NCBI RefSeq assembly: GCF_009687865.1
Contig: NZ_BLAE01000046.1
Span: 26,697 to 90,696, forward strand
DNA: 64,000 bases
Reading direction: 5' to 3'
Source of the DNA: Acrocarpospora macrocephala
GTDB lineage: Bacteria > Actinomycetota > Actinomycetes > Streptosporangiales > Streptosporangiaceae
The position numbers were made by a program, and so were the translations under genes. This document shows, piece by piece, positions 26,839 through 35,351 of the stretch; within the stretch, counting starts at the first letter, position 1; every line of letters begins with the position of its first letter. The notes beneath the pieces were generated by a model. It did no database searches. It was not told the origin of the DNA and saw nothing but the letters and a program-made list of their open reading frames with translations.

Positions 26839-26912
26839 GCCCCGTTGGTCTAGCGGTTCAGGACGCCCGGCTTTCACCCGGGAGAACGCCGGTTCGAATC
26901 CGGTACGGGGTA
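26839..26912 (+). tRNA. tRNA-Glu (TTC)
   Basis: Acceptor GCCCCGT/ACGGGGT, anticodon stem CCCGG/CCGGG with loop CTTTCAC giving TTC, T-arm GCCGG-TTCGAAT-CCGGT, discriminator A, no encoded CCA. Lies 10 nt after tRNA-Glu(CTC), probably in one transcript. Confidence 0.92.
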
Positions 26913-27014
26913 CTGGACCCACCACGTTACGTAACAGTTTCGTCACTCAATAGAGTATGGTCACCGAAAGTGGCCTACCGGAAGCATGAAGTCTCCTGAA
27001 GAACGGAGGCTGAT

Positions 27015-27542
27015 GTGGCCAGTGAGTTCCAGCGTAGAAAGATCATCGGAGTTTTCCGCACGATGGATGTGGACGGAGACGGCCGGCTGACCGAGGCCGA
27101 CTTCCATGCCCTCGCCCGCCGCTGGATGGCCGTCGCCGGATCCGTCGATCCTGAGCGACTGGCCGCCGTCATGACCGGCTGGTGGCCGGTGCTCCAGGCC
27201 GCCTCCGACCGTGACGGCAACACCGCCGTCACCCTCGACGAGGTGCTCCTCGTCGTGGAAGGCCTCGGCGACATGGCGGACGCGGTCTCCGGCACCGCCG
27301 ACACGATGTTCGAGGCCATCGACCTCAACGGGGACGGCCTCATCTCCCGCTCGGAGTACGGCGCGCTCATCGAGACCTGGAACGGGACGCCCACAGCCAC
27401 CGATGAGATCTTCCCCCGCCTCGACCTGGACGGCGACGGCCACCTCACCCGCGACGAGTTCCGTACCCACTGGACAGAGTTCTGGGCAGGCGACAACCCG
27501 AACGCTCCCGGAACCTACGTCTTCGGCGCGCTGGCGGAATAG
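27015..27542 (+). CDS. EF-hand calcium-binding protein (calerythrin-like)
   Basis: Protein of 175 residues with four EF-hand loops: DVDGDGRLTEAD, DRDGNTAVTLDE, DLNGDGLISRSE and DLDGDGHLTRDE. Loops 1, 3 and 4 keep the acidic ligands; loop 2 has Asn-Thr substitutions and may bind weakly. No signal peptide, so a cytosolic calcium sensor or buffer. GTG 27015 is 5 nt after ACGGAGG, which fixes the start. It follows the tRNA genes and appears monocistronic. Confidence 0.93.
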   Translation: MASEFQRRKIIGVFRTMDVDGDGRLTEADFHALARRWMAVAGSVDPERLAAVMTGWWPVLQAASDRDGNTAVTLDEVLLVVEGLGDMADAVSGTADTMFEAIDLNGDGLISRSEYGALIETWNGTPTATDEIFPRLDLDGDGHLTRDEFRTHWTEFWAGDNPNAPGTYVFGALAE

Positions 27543-27579
27543 CCGTCGGTCATGAGGCGCGCCAGCCGGTCCGTGGAAG

Positions 27580-28707
27580 TCAGCGGACCTTGGCGAAGAA
27601 CTCGCGCATGTCGGCGGCGAAGCGGTCGGGTTGGTCCATGGCGATGAAATGGTGGCCGGCAGGGTTGTCCTCCGGCCAGTGCACGATGGTGTTGTGGCGT
27701 TCGGCGAGTCGGCGGATGCCAGGCGGTCCGCTGTAGACGCCGGTCGGTACGGCGGTCTGCCCTTCCGGCCAGCCGGAGCCGGTGCTGTCGTAATACGGCC
27801 AGGCCGAGGATCCGAACGTCCCGGTGAACCAGTACAGGCTCACGTTGGTCAGGAACAGGTCACGGTCGATCGCCTGCTCCAGTGGTCTGCCGGTGGCGTT
27901 GAACTCGTGGAACTTCTGCGTCATCCAGGCCAGGGCCGCGACCGGGGAGTCGTGCCATCCGTAGGCGAAGGTCTGGGGCGCGGCGCGCAGCAGTGCGTGG
28001 TGATTCACGCCGTTCATCCAGTCCTGTTGCATGAGCTCTGTATAGGCCGCTCGTTCCTGGTCGTTCATTTCCGGGACGTCCTTCTCGGTGGGGAAGCCGA
28101 GGCCGCTGACGACGTACACGCCGACCACCTGGTCGGGAGCGGCTCTGGCCAGCTCCGGGGCGACGTATGCGCCGAAGTCACCGCCCTGGGTGCCGTAACG
28201 GTCGTAGCCGAGCCGCCGCATCAGCTCGGCCCAGAGCCGCGCCACGCGCGTGGCGGTCCAGCCGGTCCCGCGTGGCGGCGCGGAGAAGCCGAATCCCGGA
28301 ACCGAGGGTACGACGACGTGGAACGCCTGGGAGGGGTCCGCGCCGTGCGCTGAGGGGTCGGTGAGACGGCCGATGAGGTCGGTGAACTCCACGAAGGAGT
28401 TCGGCCAGCCGTGCGTCAGGACGAGCGGCAGCGCGCCGGGCTCGGTGGAGCGGACGTGCAGGAAGTGGATGTCCTGGCCGTCTATCTCGGTCACGAACTG
28501 GGGGAACTCGTTCAGCCGCGCCTCGTGCCGGCGCCAGTCGTAGCCGTCACGCCAGTAGTCGGCCAGCTCCTTGAGGTAGTTGACGGGGACGCCGCGGCTC
28601 CATCCCTCGCCGGGCAGTTGCCGGGACCAGCGGGTGCGAGCAAGTCGATCGTTCAGGTCGTGCAGGTCGTCATGGGGGATGTGGATAGAAAACTTCTCGG
28701 TGCTCAT
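27580..28707 (-). CDS. Epoxide hydrolase (EHN domain, alpha/beta-hydrolase)
   Basis: Protein of 375 residues. The N-terminal FSIHIPHDDLHDLNDRLART helix pair is the epoxide hydrolase N-domain. The alpha/beta core has THGWPNSFVEF (oxyanion HGWP), the nucleophile elbow QGGDFGAY with Asp near 178, and AGHHFIAMDQPD supplying His near the C-terminus. No secretion signal. The WYL regulator is divergent, 64 nt away, and probably controls it. Substrate unknown. Confidence 0.93.
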   Translation of the reverse strand: MSTEKFSIHIPHDDLHDLNDRLARTRWSRQLPGEGWSRGVPVNYLKELADYWRDGYDWRRHEARLNEFPQFVTEIDGQDIHFLHVRSTEPGALPLVLTHGWPNSFVEFTDLIGRLTDPSAHGADPSQAFHVVVPSVPGFGFSAPPRGTGWTATRVARLWAELMRRLGYDRYGTQGGDFGAYVAPELARAAPDQVVGVYVVSGLGFPTEKDVPEMNDQERAAYTELMQQDWMNGVNHHALLRAAPQTFAYGWHDSPVAALAWMTQKFHEFNATGRPLEQAIDRDLFLTNVSLYWFTGTFGSSAWPYYDSTGSGWPEGQTAVPTGVYSGPPGIRRLAERHNTIVHWPEDNPAGHHFIAMDQPDRFAADMREFFAKVR

Positions 28708-28742
28708 GAGATCCGACGGTAGGGACTATGTAGGCCAGTTTT

Positions 28743-28757
28743 CGTCCTATATGGACG
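28743..28757. promoter_or_regulatory. Candidate operator of the WYL regulator
   Basis: CGTCC-TATAT-GGACG is a perfect 5-bp inverted repeat centred in the gap between the epoxide hydrolase and WYL genes, 15 nt before the regulator's GTG. A related TAGGGACTATG lies at 28720. Confidence 0.5.
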
Positions 28758-28771
28758 TGCATGATGGTTTC

Positions 28772-29734
28772 GTGAGTGATACCTCTGCGCGGCTGCTCCA
28801 GCTGTTGTCGATGCTGCAGACTCCACGTGACTGGCCTGGCAGCGAGCTGGCCGAGCGGCTGGGGGTGAGTCCCCGGACGATCCGCCGGGATATCGACCGG
28901 CTGCGTGAGCTGGGTTATCCGGTGCAGGGGACGATGGGCCCGGTAGGTGGCTACCGGCTCGCCGCGGGCAAGGCCATGCCGCCGTTGCTGCTGGACGATG
29001 ATGAGGCGGTGGCCATCGCGGTGGGCCTGCGTACCGCGGCCTCGCATCCGGTGGAGGGCATCGAGGAGGCGTCCGTACGGGCCTTGGCCAAGCTGGAGCA
29101 GGTGCTGCCGTCCCGGCTGCGGCACCGGGTCGGCGCGCTCGGCGCCGCCACCGTTTCCATGCTGACCGGGAGCGAGCCGAACCTCGACCCGCAGGACCTG
29201 GTGGTGCTCGCTGGGGCCGCCGCCAATCGGGAAAGGCTGCGCTTCTCCTACCGGGCGGGCGACGGTACCCCGACCAGGCGTCTGGCCGAGCCGTACCGCC
29301 TGGTGGCGGCCGGACGCCGCTGGTACCTGCTGGCGTACGACAATGACCGCGACGACTGGCGGATCTTTCGCGCCGACCGGATCAGCGAGCCGCGGGCGAC
29401 CGGCGTACGGGTTCCGCCCCGCGTGCCGCCCGAGCAGGACGCGGCCGCGTTCATCACCAGCAAGCTGTACTCGCTCGCACCGACCTATGAGGTGGTGGCG
29501 ACCCTGGGCCTCCCGGCCGAGCAGGTCAGGCAACGGCTCGGCGCCGCTGCGGGCGAGGTCGAGGTGATCGATCAGCACAGTTGCCGCCTGCGTGGCTCTG
29601 CCGACACCCTGGAGTGGCTGGCGTCGCGCCTGCTCATGCTCGGTTGCGAGTTCGACGTGCACGAGCCGCCAGAGCTGGTGGAGTATCTGCGTGCGCTGGG
29701 CGGCCGCGCCACTCGCGCCGCCGGGGATGTGTAG
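28772..29734 (+). CDS. WYL-domain transcriptional regulator (HTH_11/YafY-type)
   Basis: Protein of 320 residues starting GTG 28772. Residues 1-60 are an HTH_11-type winged helix with LAERLGVSPRTIRRDIDRLR; the central portion is the WYL domain (RRWYLLAYDNDRDDWRIFRADR), and the C-terminal WCX domain follows. WYL regulators sense ligands such as nucleic acids or small molecules. An ATG upstream at 28751 is possible but would lie inside the candidate operator. Divergent arrangement suggests control of the epoxide hydrolase and of itself. Confidence 0.9.
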   Translation: MSDTSARLLQLLSMLQTPRDWPGSELAERLGVSPRTIRRDIDRLRELGYPVQGTMGPVGGYRLAAGKAMPPLLLDDDEAVAIAVGLRTAASHPVEGIEEASVRALAKLEQVLPSRLRHRVGALGAATVSMLTGSEPNLDPQDLVVLAGAAANRERLRFSYRAGDGTPTRRLAEPYRLVAAGRRWYLLAYDNDRDDWRIFRADRISEPRATGVRVPPRVPPEQDAAAFITSKLYSLAPTYEVVATLGLPAEQVRQRLGAAAGEVEVIDQHSCRLRGSADTLEWLASRLLMLGCEFDVHEPPELVEYLRALGGRATRAAGDV

Positions 29735-29786
29735 GGCGCGGCCAGCCCTCAGGCCGTAGGGGCGAAGGCGTGGGTGACGCTGCACG

Positions 29787-30236
29787 CTACCTCTTGGTCG
29801 CCGCCAGTTCGGCGTTGGCCCGCTGGGTGACAAGGGTCAGCACGTGGCCTGCGACGGCCATGTCCGCGGCCGGGATGTCCGCGTACAGCCGGGCCGTGAT
29901 GTCGGCGACCGCGTCGCTGATCTGGTGCTGCACTGCCTGACCGGCCTTGGTGAAGTGTACGCGCGGTTGCTCGTCGGGCAGAACCTCCACCAATCCGGCG
30001 TCGGTCAGTTCGGTGAGCGTCTCCAACGCAGCTGATTCGTCGATCTTCAGTGTGCTGGTCATCCGGTCGAGGAGCCAGGCGCGGCCGACGACCCCGCCGT
30101 TGTTCGCCACGACGTTGAGCGCGACTGATTGCTGGAAGGACGTCCGGATGCGGGCCAGTTCGCGTTCCAGGACGGCCCGGGTGGCGTAATGGGCCTGGCC
30201 GAGGACCTGGCCGTTGAGGATCGGGGTGGTGGACAT
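29787..30236 (-). CDS. MarR-like winged-helix regulator
   Basis: Protein of 149 residues. ATG 30236 has GAAGGAG 6 nt upstream; earlier in-frame starts are not supported. The central part reads as a winged helix (VALNVVANNGGVVGRAWLLDRM, then ETLTELTDAGLVEVLPDEQP as recognition helix plus wing). Flanking helices could form the dimer interface, as in MarR. The TetR gene is divergent 157 nt away. Target unknown. Confidence 0.75.
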   Translation of the reverse strand: MSTTPILNGQVLGQAHYATRAVLERELARIRTSFQQSVALNVVANNGGVVGRAWLLDRMTSTLKIDESAALETLTELTDAGLVEVLPDEQPRVHFTKAGQAVQHQISDAVADITARLYADIPAADMAVAGHVLTLVTQRANAELAATKR

Positions 30237-30393
30237 GATTGCTCCTTCGTCAGAGGTCGAGGCATATCGGTGAGTGTTCTGGGGAGCCGGTACCACAATC
30301 GAACAATACTGATACTGAGTACCATTTGACAACATGAATTAAAAGACGCTCAGCTCCTATAGAGGCTGGGGCTTGTCACGCTAGGGTGTTGCC

Positions 30394-31038
30394 ATGGCAT
30401 CCGTCTCCTCGGCCGCTGACCGTTCGCTGCCGCTGCGGGAACGCAAGAAGCTGCGCACCCGTCGGGCGCTGGCCGATGCCGCGCTGCGCATGTTCACCGA
30501 GAAGGGCTTCGACGCGACCACGCTGGAGGAGCTGGTCGACGAGGTGGAGGTGTCCAAGAGCACCTTTTTCCGTACCTTCCCGGCCAAGGAAGCCGCCGCC
30601 ATCGAAGCCGAAGTCGAGCTGTGGTCGGCCAACCTGACCGCGCTGCGGGACCACACTCTGTCGGGCGTCATCCTCACCGAGATGAAGGACATTTTGTGTG
30701 GGGTCGTCACCGGACTCGATGCGGATTGGCCGGACCGCTATGTCGCCACCCGCCGGCTCGTACTGACCGCGCCGACCCTGATGGCGTACGCAGCACACCA
30801 CCGTGCCGACATCCAGCAGCAGACCGGCGACCTGCTTGCCGACAAGCTCAACCTGCCGCTCGGAGACCTTCGACCTCAGGTGCTGGCAGAACTCACCACC
30901 ACAGCCTGGACCATCGCCGCCCGCGCCTGGGTCCGCACCGGCGGCCAGGGCGGACGCCAGTCCCTCCTGGAAAGCGTCGAACACGCCTTCCAGACCATCC
31001 CCGCCAGCCTGGAACTATCCGCCCAAACAGAAAGATGA
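30394..31038 (+). CDS. TetR family transcriptional regulator
   Basis: Protein of 214 residues. Residues 15-62 give the TetR HTH: RERKKLRTRRALADAALRMF, then FDATTLEELVDEVEVSKSTFFRTFPAKE. The ligand-binding remainder is helical. A degenerate palindrome AGCTCCTATAGAGGCT at about 30350-30365 upstream could be its site. The MarR-like gene diverges from it; the MBL gene starts 30 nt after its stop. Confidence 0.92.
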   Translation: MASVSSAADRSLPLRERKKLRTRRALADAALRMFTEKGFDATTLEELVDEVEVSKSTFFRTFPAKEAAAIEAEVELWSANLTALRDHTLSGVILTEMKDILCGVVTGLDADWPDRYVATRRLVLTAPTLMAYAAHHRADIQQQTGDLLADKLNLPLGDLRPQVLAELTTTAWTIAARAWVRTGGQGGRQSLLESVEHAFQTIPASLELSAQTER

Positions 31039-31068
31039 CGCAAACGCCCGGGCCGCTAGAGTTCACGG

Positions 31069-31812
31069 ATGCTGCTGACAATCCTTGGCGGATGCGGTGC
31101 GTGGCCGGGGGCGGGCCAGGCCTGCAGCGGTTACCTCGTGGAGCACGACGGGTTCAGGCTGCTCCTCGACCCTGGATATGCGACGGTGCCACGGCTGCTG
31201 GAACAGGTCACCGCCGATCAGGTCGACGCGGTGTTCATCAGTCACGGACATCCCGATCACTGCGCCGACCTGAACCCGCTGTTGCGGGCGCGTACATTGC
31301 GTGCTGACCCGTCGGCGCCGCTGCCGGTGTATTCGCTGCCCGGCGCCCTGGATGCGGTACTCGCGCTGGACCGCCCGGGAATGCTGACCGACGCCTACGT
31401 CCTGCACGAGTTCACCGCCGGCGACCGCCTCGACATCGGCCCGTTCCGCGCGCAAACCCGCCTGCTGCCGCATTCGGTGCCCAATTCCGGCGTACGGCTG
31501 ACAGCGGACGACCGGATACTCGCGTACACCGGTGACACTGGCCCGAGCCCCGACGTGGTGGACCTGGCGCGCGGCGCGCACCTGCTCCTGGCCGAGGCCA
31601 CCTACGCGGACCGGGTCCCGGAGGGTTCGCGACGCCACCTGTCGAGCGCTCGCCAGGCAGGCCGCCAAGCCAAGGAAGCCGACGCGCGACACCTGTTACT
31701 GACTCACCTGCAGCCAGGCACCGACCCCACAGCCGCGCAAGCCGCCGCCAGCGCCGAATACGACGGCGAGATCGGCATCGCCACGTCCGGTCTCGTCATG
31801 GATCTTTCCTGA
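31069..31812 (+). CDS. MBL-fold metallo-hydrolase
   Basis: Protein of 247 residues. The metal-binding signature SHGHPDHCAD (about 58-67) follows the opening ILGGCGAWPGAGQACSGYLV; further ligands are likely His in RLLPHSVPNS, Asp in YTGDTGP, and His in LLLTHLQPG. This layout is of the RNase Z/phosphodiesterase-like branch. Substrate unknown. The next gene starts 2 nt after the stop. A remnant matching its last 14 codons lies at 33141-33185. Confidence 0.9.
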   Translation: MLLTILGGCGAWPGAGQACSGYLVEHDGFRLLLDPGYATVPRLLEQVTADQVDAVFISHGHPDHCADLNPLLRARTLRADPSAPLPVYSLPGALDAVLALDRPGMLTDAYVLHEFTAGDRLDIGPFRAQTRLLPHSVPNSGVRLTADDRILAYTGDTGPSPDVVDLARGAHLLLAEATYADRVPEGSRRHLSSARQAGRQAKEADARHLLLTHLQPGTDPTAAQAAASAEYDGEIGIATSGLVMDLS

Positions 31813-31814
31813 TC

Positions 31815-32972
31815 ATGGCCGAGCTGATCCGCGGCGTCGAGGACGAGGTGCCGATCTCCTACGGCCGCTTTGACCTGTTCGACGGATCCGGCCTCGGCCA
31901 GGATGCCGACCCGGAGACCGAGGCTGGCGCGCTGCTGGCCGAGCCCGACCAGATCGCCCTGGGGCAGGTCGGCATCAAAAGCCAGGCATGGGCGAGGAGG
32001 GCGCACGTGCGGATGGAGGCATGGGACACCGAGCCCCCCGCGCCCGGCAAGCCCTGGGCCGAGGCTGGGCAGGTCCGCTACCTGAGCCCCGGGGGCACCG
32101 TGTACCTGTGCGGCCTCATGCACAGCCCGTCAAGGCAGATGCTGCTGCTGGGCCCGCCGTTCTTCGTGTACGGCCTGCGCGCCTACGCCGGCCCTGTCCG
32201 CACCCAACCGGCCGACTACGACGAGACCGTCACGGAAGCCGTCGAGGAGTCCTGGCTGCTGCGGTTCTGGCCGCTAGCCGATGCCGTCGGCCCGGCCCTG
32301 CGCACGGAATCGGAGGCAGGCGGCCAGGTCGCCGCCAGGATGCGCGAAATCCTTCCGCTGGAGCCCGGCTCCGCCGTACCGCGGCCGGAGCAGTGGCCCG
32401 CGCTGCACCCGCTGCCTGAACCCGAGCCCCCGACCCTGGTGGCCCGGCCCTCCCCTCCCATGCGTGGCATGGAGCGTGTCCCGAGCCGCGAAGCCGCAGG
32501 CCGCATCGTTGTCCCTCAAGAAACGCTCGACTTCGCCCAGCGCCTTGAGGAGACGCTAGGTGACCTGCGCATCGACATGCTCGGCAACCTGCCCAGGGAC
32601 ATTGGCTCCTGGTCGCAGTCGCAGCTTGAGGACTACGCCACGCAGTTGCGCGTGAGCATGCGCATCGGCAGGGAGTTGAACCCGCACGGCGTACCCACGC
32701 TTCAGTTGGCGGCGTCCAGCGTGCGTACTGTTCTGATTGGGCCCGAGCCCGGGTTCAGCGGCCGCGCCTGGGTGTGGGCCAAGGACGAGAACGCCCATGC
32801 CGACGTGCTGTCGGTCGACCGACAGGTCATCGTTCGTGACCGCATCCGCCAGAACACGCTGCTCACCGGGATCGTCACCATCCTGCGCAACGAAAATGAC
32901 TTCGTCGAGGTCCGCGCGGCGACCCAGGCGGAGGCCGCCCGAGTGATCACCGTCGAGCGGCTGCGGGACTGA
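31815..32972 (+). CDS. Conserved hypothetical protein, 385 residues
   Basis: Not recognised. ATG 31815 is 2 nt after the MBL gene stop, so both are probably one operon. The N-terminal 150 residues are rich in aromatic and acidic residues (VPISYGRFDLFDG; LGPPFFVYGLRAYAG), the middle is Pro-rich (about 190-225), and the C-terminal 150 residues look alpha/beta (WVWAKDENAHADVLSVDRQV). No signal peptide or transmembrane segment. Confidence 0.65.
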   Translation: MAELIRGVEDEVPISYGRFDLFDGSGLGQDADPETEAGALLAEPDQIALGQVGIKSQAWARRAHVRMEAWDTEPPAPGKPWAEAGQVRYLSPGGTVYLCGLMHSPSRQMLLLGPPFFVYGLRAYAGPVRTQPADYDETVTEAVEESWLLRFWPLADAVGPALRTESEAGGQVAARMREILPLEPGSAVPRPEQWPALHPLPEPEPPTLVARPSPPMRGMERVPSREAAGRIVVPQETLDFAQRLEETLGDLRIDMLGNLPRDIGSWSQSQLEDYATQLRVSMRIGRELNPHGVPTLQLAASSVRTVLIGPEPGFSGRAWVWAKDENAHADVLSVDRQVIVRDRIRQNTLLTGIVTILRNENDFVEVRAATQAEAARVITVERLRD

Positions 32973-33090
32973 CAGCAGCATCCCGCCACCCTGCCCAGCG
33001 ACACGATGTCCCTGCTCCACAAGCAGGCAGTGATCGTTTCCCAGGAAGTCCAGCCCTTGGGCGGGCACCTTGCCCTCCGGCTCCTGATCG

Positions 33091-33133
33091 GTTCCCGTCG
33101 TCACTCAGTTGGTCGCTCACCGTGAGTCGCGTC
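33091..33133. repeat. 43-nt repeat, left copy
   Basis: Matches 43436-43478 in about 36 of 43 positions; the core CTCAGTTGGTCGCTCACC (33104-33121) is identical. The stretch 32973-33490 otherwise holds only a gene remnant (33141-33185) and a tandem hairpin (33394-33462). Confidence 0.7.
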
Positions 33134-33140
33134 TTCGCAG

Positions 33141-33185
33141 CTCGTCGGCATCGCTACGTCCGGTCTCGTCATCGATCTCTCCTGA
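33141..33185 (+). pseudogene. Remnant of an MBL-hydrolase 3' end
   Basis: In frame this reads LVGIATSGLVIDLS and a TGA. The intact MBL gene ends EIGIATSGLVMDLS and TGA at 31812, and the nucleotides match closely. It is the tail of a second, otherwise lost, copy or of a close relative. Confidence 0.7.
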
Positions 33186-33393
33186 GTTGCCTCGGACTTC
33201 GACCGCGTTCACGCCGATGTGGCATGGAGTGCGCAGCCACGATCGCATCCGTCCTCGCGCACGGCGGTCAGACTGCTTCGATGATCGGCCTCGATCGACA
33301 TCGCCGGGGCGAATTGCTGTGCACGTCAGCCCGCATACCGCCGACGGTGGCGATCTTGTGGTGTTTCGCGAGAGCTCAGGAACCCTGAACGAA

Positions 33394-33462
33394 AAGATCC
33401 CGCCCGATCAGCAAGATCAAACGGGATCCCGTCAGCTTCAATCCAGCCGTCTCAAGACCGGC
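33394..33462 (-). terminator. Tandem-hairpin terminator repeat, copy A
   Basis: Begins 29 nt 3' of the secreted protein gene at 33491. Read on the minus strand it has a first hairpin (GCCGGTC-TTGA-GACGGC), then a longer stem GATCCCGTTTGATC/GATCGGGCGGGATC (three G-U pairs), then TTTT. Shares its body with 52510-52576 and 63355-63402. Confidence 0.7.
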
Positions 33463-33490
33463 CCTGTACTGCTTGGTTGTGCCATGCGCT

Positions 33491-34603
33491 CTACGACAAC
33501 AGTGACGCCGTGGACAAGACGGGCCCAGCGGGATAGGTGTCGGACAGGAGCCAGAGGCGCGAGGTGGTGAGTTCGATGCCGAGGTCGTCCCGGCCTTCGT
33601 GATGGACGGCGGACTGACCGTAGGTGGGGACCTCCAGGACGGTCCAGGCGATGGAGTCGGGGGACGTGCCGATGACCACCGGGCGCTGCCGAGCGCCCTC
33701 TGTGGGCGAGAGGGCCACAGCCGAGATCCAGATCTTGCCGGAGGGATCCTGGGCGATGGAGTGCAGGCCGACGATCTCGGGCGGAAGCGGCACGGTGGTC
33801 CACGTGTTGCCGTCGTAGCGGTTCAGCAGGGGTTCGGTGGGCCGGGGTTCCCCTCGCGTGTAGTTGGTGCCGACGACCCAGATGTCGTCGGGGGTACGCG
33901 GAAGGACGTCCTCCAGCACGGACCCCTCGCTATGCGGGGCCGGGTAGGGGATGTTCTCCCAGGCCGTCCCGGTGTAGCGGGCGACCCCCGGGACAGAGTC
34001 GTCCTCGCTCGCGCCACTGCCCACCGCCCACGCCTCGGCGGCGATGCCCTTGATGGCCAGGACCTTCTGAATCGGCATCGAGTGTACGACCCAGGTGGAG
34101 CCCTCCAGCCGCCAGATAGTGCTCGCGCCGGGTTGCGTGCGACTCCCGGGAACCCACAAGCCCGAGGAGGTGTGTTCTGGTGCGGCCGACGTCAGCCCGG
34201 GAGGCGCCTCGACCTGCACGAACGCACCGTTGACGAGATGGGCGATGTAGGCGGCGCCGTTCTTGGTGCCGCCGATCCAAACCTCGCCGCCGGTGGTGGC
34301 GTTCACGCTGCTGAGGACGCCCCGACTGGAGAAGTTGGGGATCGTGTATCCGGCCCACCGTCTGCCGTTCCAGCGGTGAAGGACTGGATTGCCGGGGTAG
34401 CCGGGCTTGAGCGCCTGGTAGCCGACGATCCAGATCTGGTTCTGCTCCGGCGCGGCCAGGTCCAGGAGCTCCGCCTTGGCACGGAGCTCGGGGAGAGGAT
34501 GGCTCTGCAGGACCGGATCAGCGGCCAGCGCGGGAGAAGGCGCCGTGACTACTGCGGCGAGGACGAGAGAGGCCGCCGCGACCCGGGCGATAGAGGGTCT
34601 CAT
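33491..34603 (-). CDS. Secreted propeller-like hypothetical protein
   Basis: Protein of 370 residues with a clear signal peptide (RPSIARVAAASLVLAAVV, cleavage after PALAA). The mature part has repeated W-containing strands of the form IWIVGY, EVWIGGT, AWAVGSG, DIWVVGTN, KIWISAV and LWLLSD, about 45-60 residues apart. That pattern suggests a six- or seven-bladed beta-propeller (Kelch/sialidase-like), though no named family is certain. A GGGAAG lies upstream of the ATG. Ends 29 nt from a tandem-hairpin terminator. Confidence 0.75.
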   Translation of the reverse strand: MRPSIARVAAASLVLAAVVTAPSPALAADPVLQSHPLPELRAKAELLDLAAPEQNQIWIVGYQALKPGYPGNPVLHRWNGRRWAGYTIPNFSSRGVLSSVNATTGGEVWIGGTKNGAAYIAHLVNGAFVQVEAPPGLTSAAPEHTSSGLWVPGSRTQPGASTIWRLEGSTWVVHSMPIQKVLAIKGIAAEAWAVGSGASEDDSVPGVARYTGTAWENIPYPAPHSEGSVLEDVLPRTPDDIWVVGTNYTRGEPRPTEPLLNRYDGNTWTTVPLPPEIVGLHSIAQDPSGKIWISAVALSPTEGARQRPVVIGTSPDSIAWTVLEVPTYGQSAVHHEGRDDLGIELTTSRLWLLSDTYPAGPVLSTASLLS

Positions 34604-34841
34604 AAGGCAAGCTTCCCGGACTTCGCAGCAAATGACCCCGCATGTCTTTCGCTTTTCACGGCAAGTTCCAGAAAATCGGTCAAGAATAGAATAAAGCCTC
34701 CAAACGTCCCCTTACGACGATCAAGGGCCAAGTCGGGACAACGAGTGCGGCAACTCCGATGCCGTCTGATTCAACAGCATGAGCGGCGGCGGGTTCGTCG
34801 TAGCCATGTGCACAGGTTGGGATCCCGCGGAAACCGAATCG

Positions 34842-34912
34842 ACTCCTTCGATGCGAAGCCAAATGTGAGGAGTGCGACGTACGAGCTATGGGCCGTTGAG
34901 CCGAAACTACGG
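34842..34912. repeat. Degenerate tRNA-like repeat, left copy
   Basis: CCTTCGATGC-G-AAGCCA and, further on, a CTATGGGCCGTTGAGC block recur in the same orientation at 43350-43396 with a different spacer. On the minus strand the block reads like the D-arm to anticodon part of a tRNA. It lies immediately before the gene at 34925. Confidence 0.5.
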
Positions 34913-34924
34913 GATGCTTGCGCC

Positions 34925-35314
34925 ATGCCCTCAGAGGTGCCACGAACTGTCAAAGCGGTCGACACGGCTCAACTCCTCCGTCTCGACGCGGAAGCGGTGC
35001 AGTGTGGGCTGAGTCGTACGCACGGCGTCGCATGGCTGTCGGAGCATGTGCACGGTACGGCGACTCACTACCTGTGGCCCGCACTTGTTCATCGCTTGGA
35101 GCACCGGCCTGAGTACTCGCCGCATTGGCGCTGCATGCTGCTGTTGACCGTACGAGACGGCACGCAGATCTTTTCGCTGTTGGACGTCCTGCCCGCATCC
35201 TTTGACCAGTTGCCGGAGACCCTTGATGCAGCGACGAAGACGAAGATCGCACAAAAGCTGATGAATGGGCCGCTACAGACGTACGCGGAGTGGGCAGAAC
35301 ACGACGGTACTTGA
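34925..35314 (+). CDS. Hypothetical protein, 129 residues
   Basis: Not recognised. ATG 34925 is the first start after the tRNA-like repeat; longer in-frame starts run through the opposite-strand secreted gene. The protein is mixed alpha/beta, with VAWLSEHVHGTATHYLWPAL and a WRCMLLLTVRDGTQIFSLLDVLP strand-turn-strand that looks well folded. No export signal. Convergent with the DUF2199-like gene. Confidence 0.65.
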   Translation: MPSEVPRTVKAVDTAQLLRLDAEAVQCGLSRTHGVAWLSEHVHGTATHYLWPALVHRLEHRPEYSPHWRCMLLLTVRDGTQIFSLLDVLPASFDQLPETLDAATKTKIAQKLMNGPLQTYAEWAEHDGT

Positions 35315-35351
35315 GCTCTTACGGTCGTCCGTCTCCGTTGTCGCGCAGCCG

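Noticed and set aside
26498..26953. A long open frame running through all five tRNA genes
   Set aside because: Translation shows the repeated G-F-E-S-x-x and G-S-N-P patterns produced by T-arms; it is a by-product of tRNA sequence, not a protein gene.
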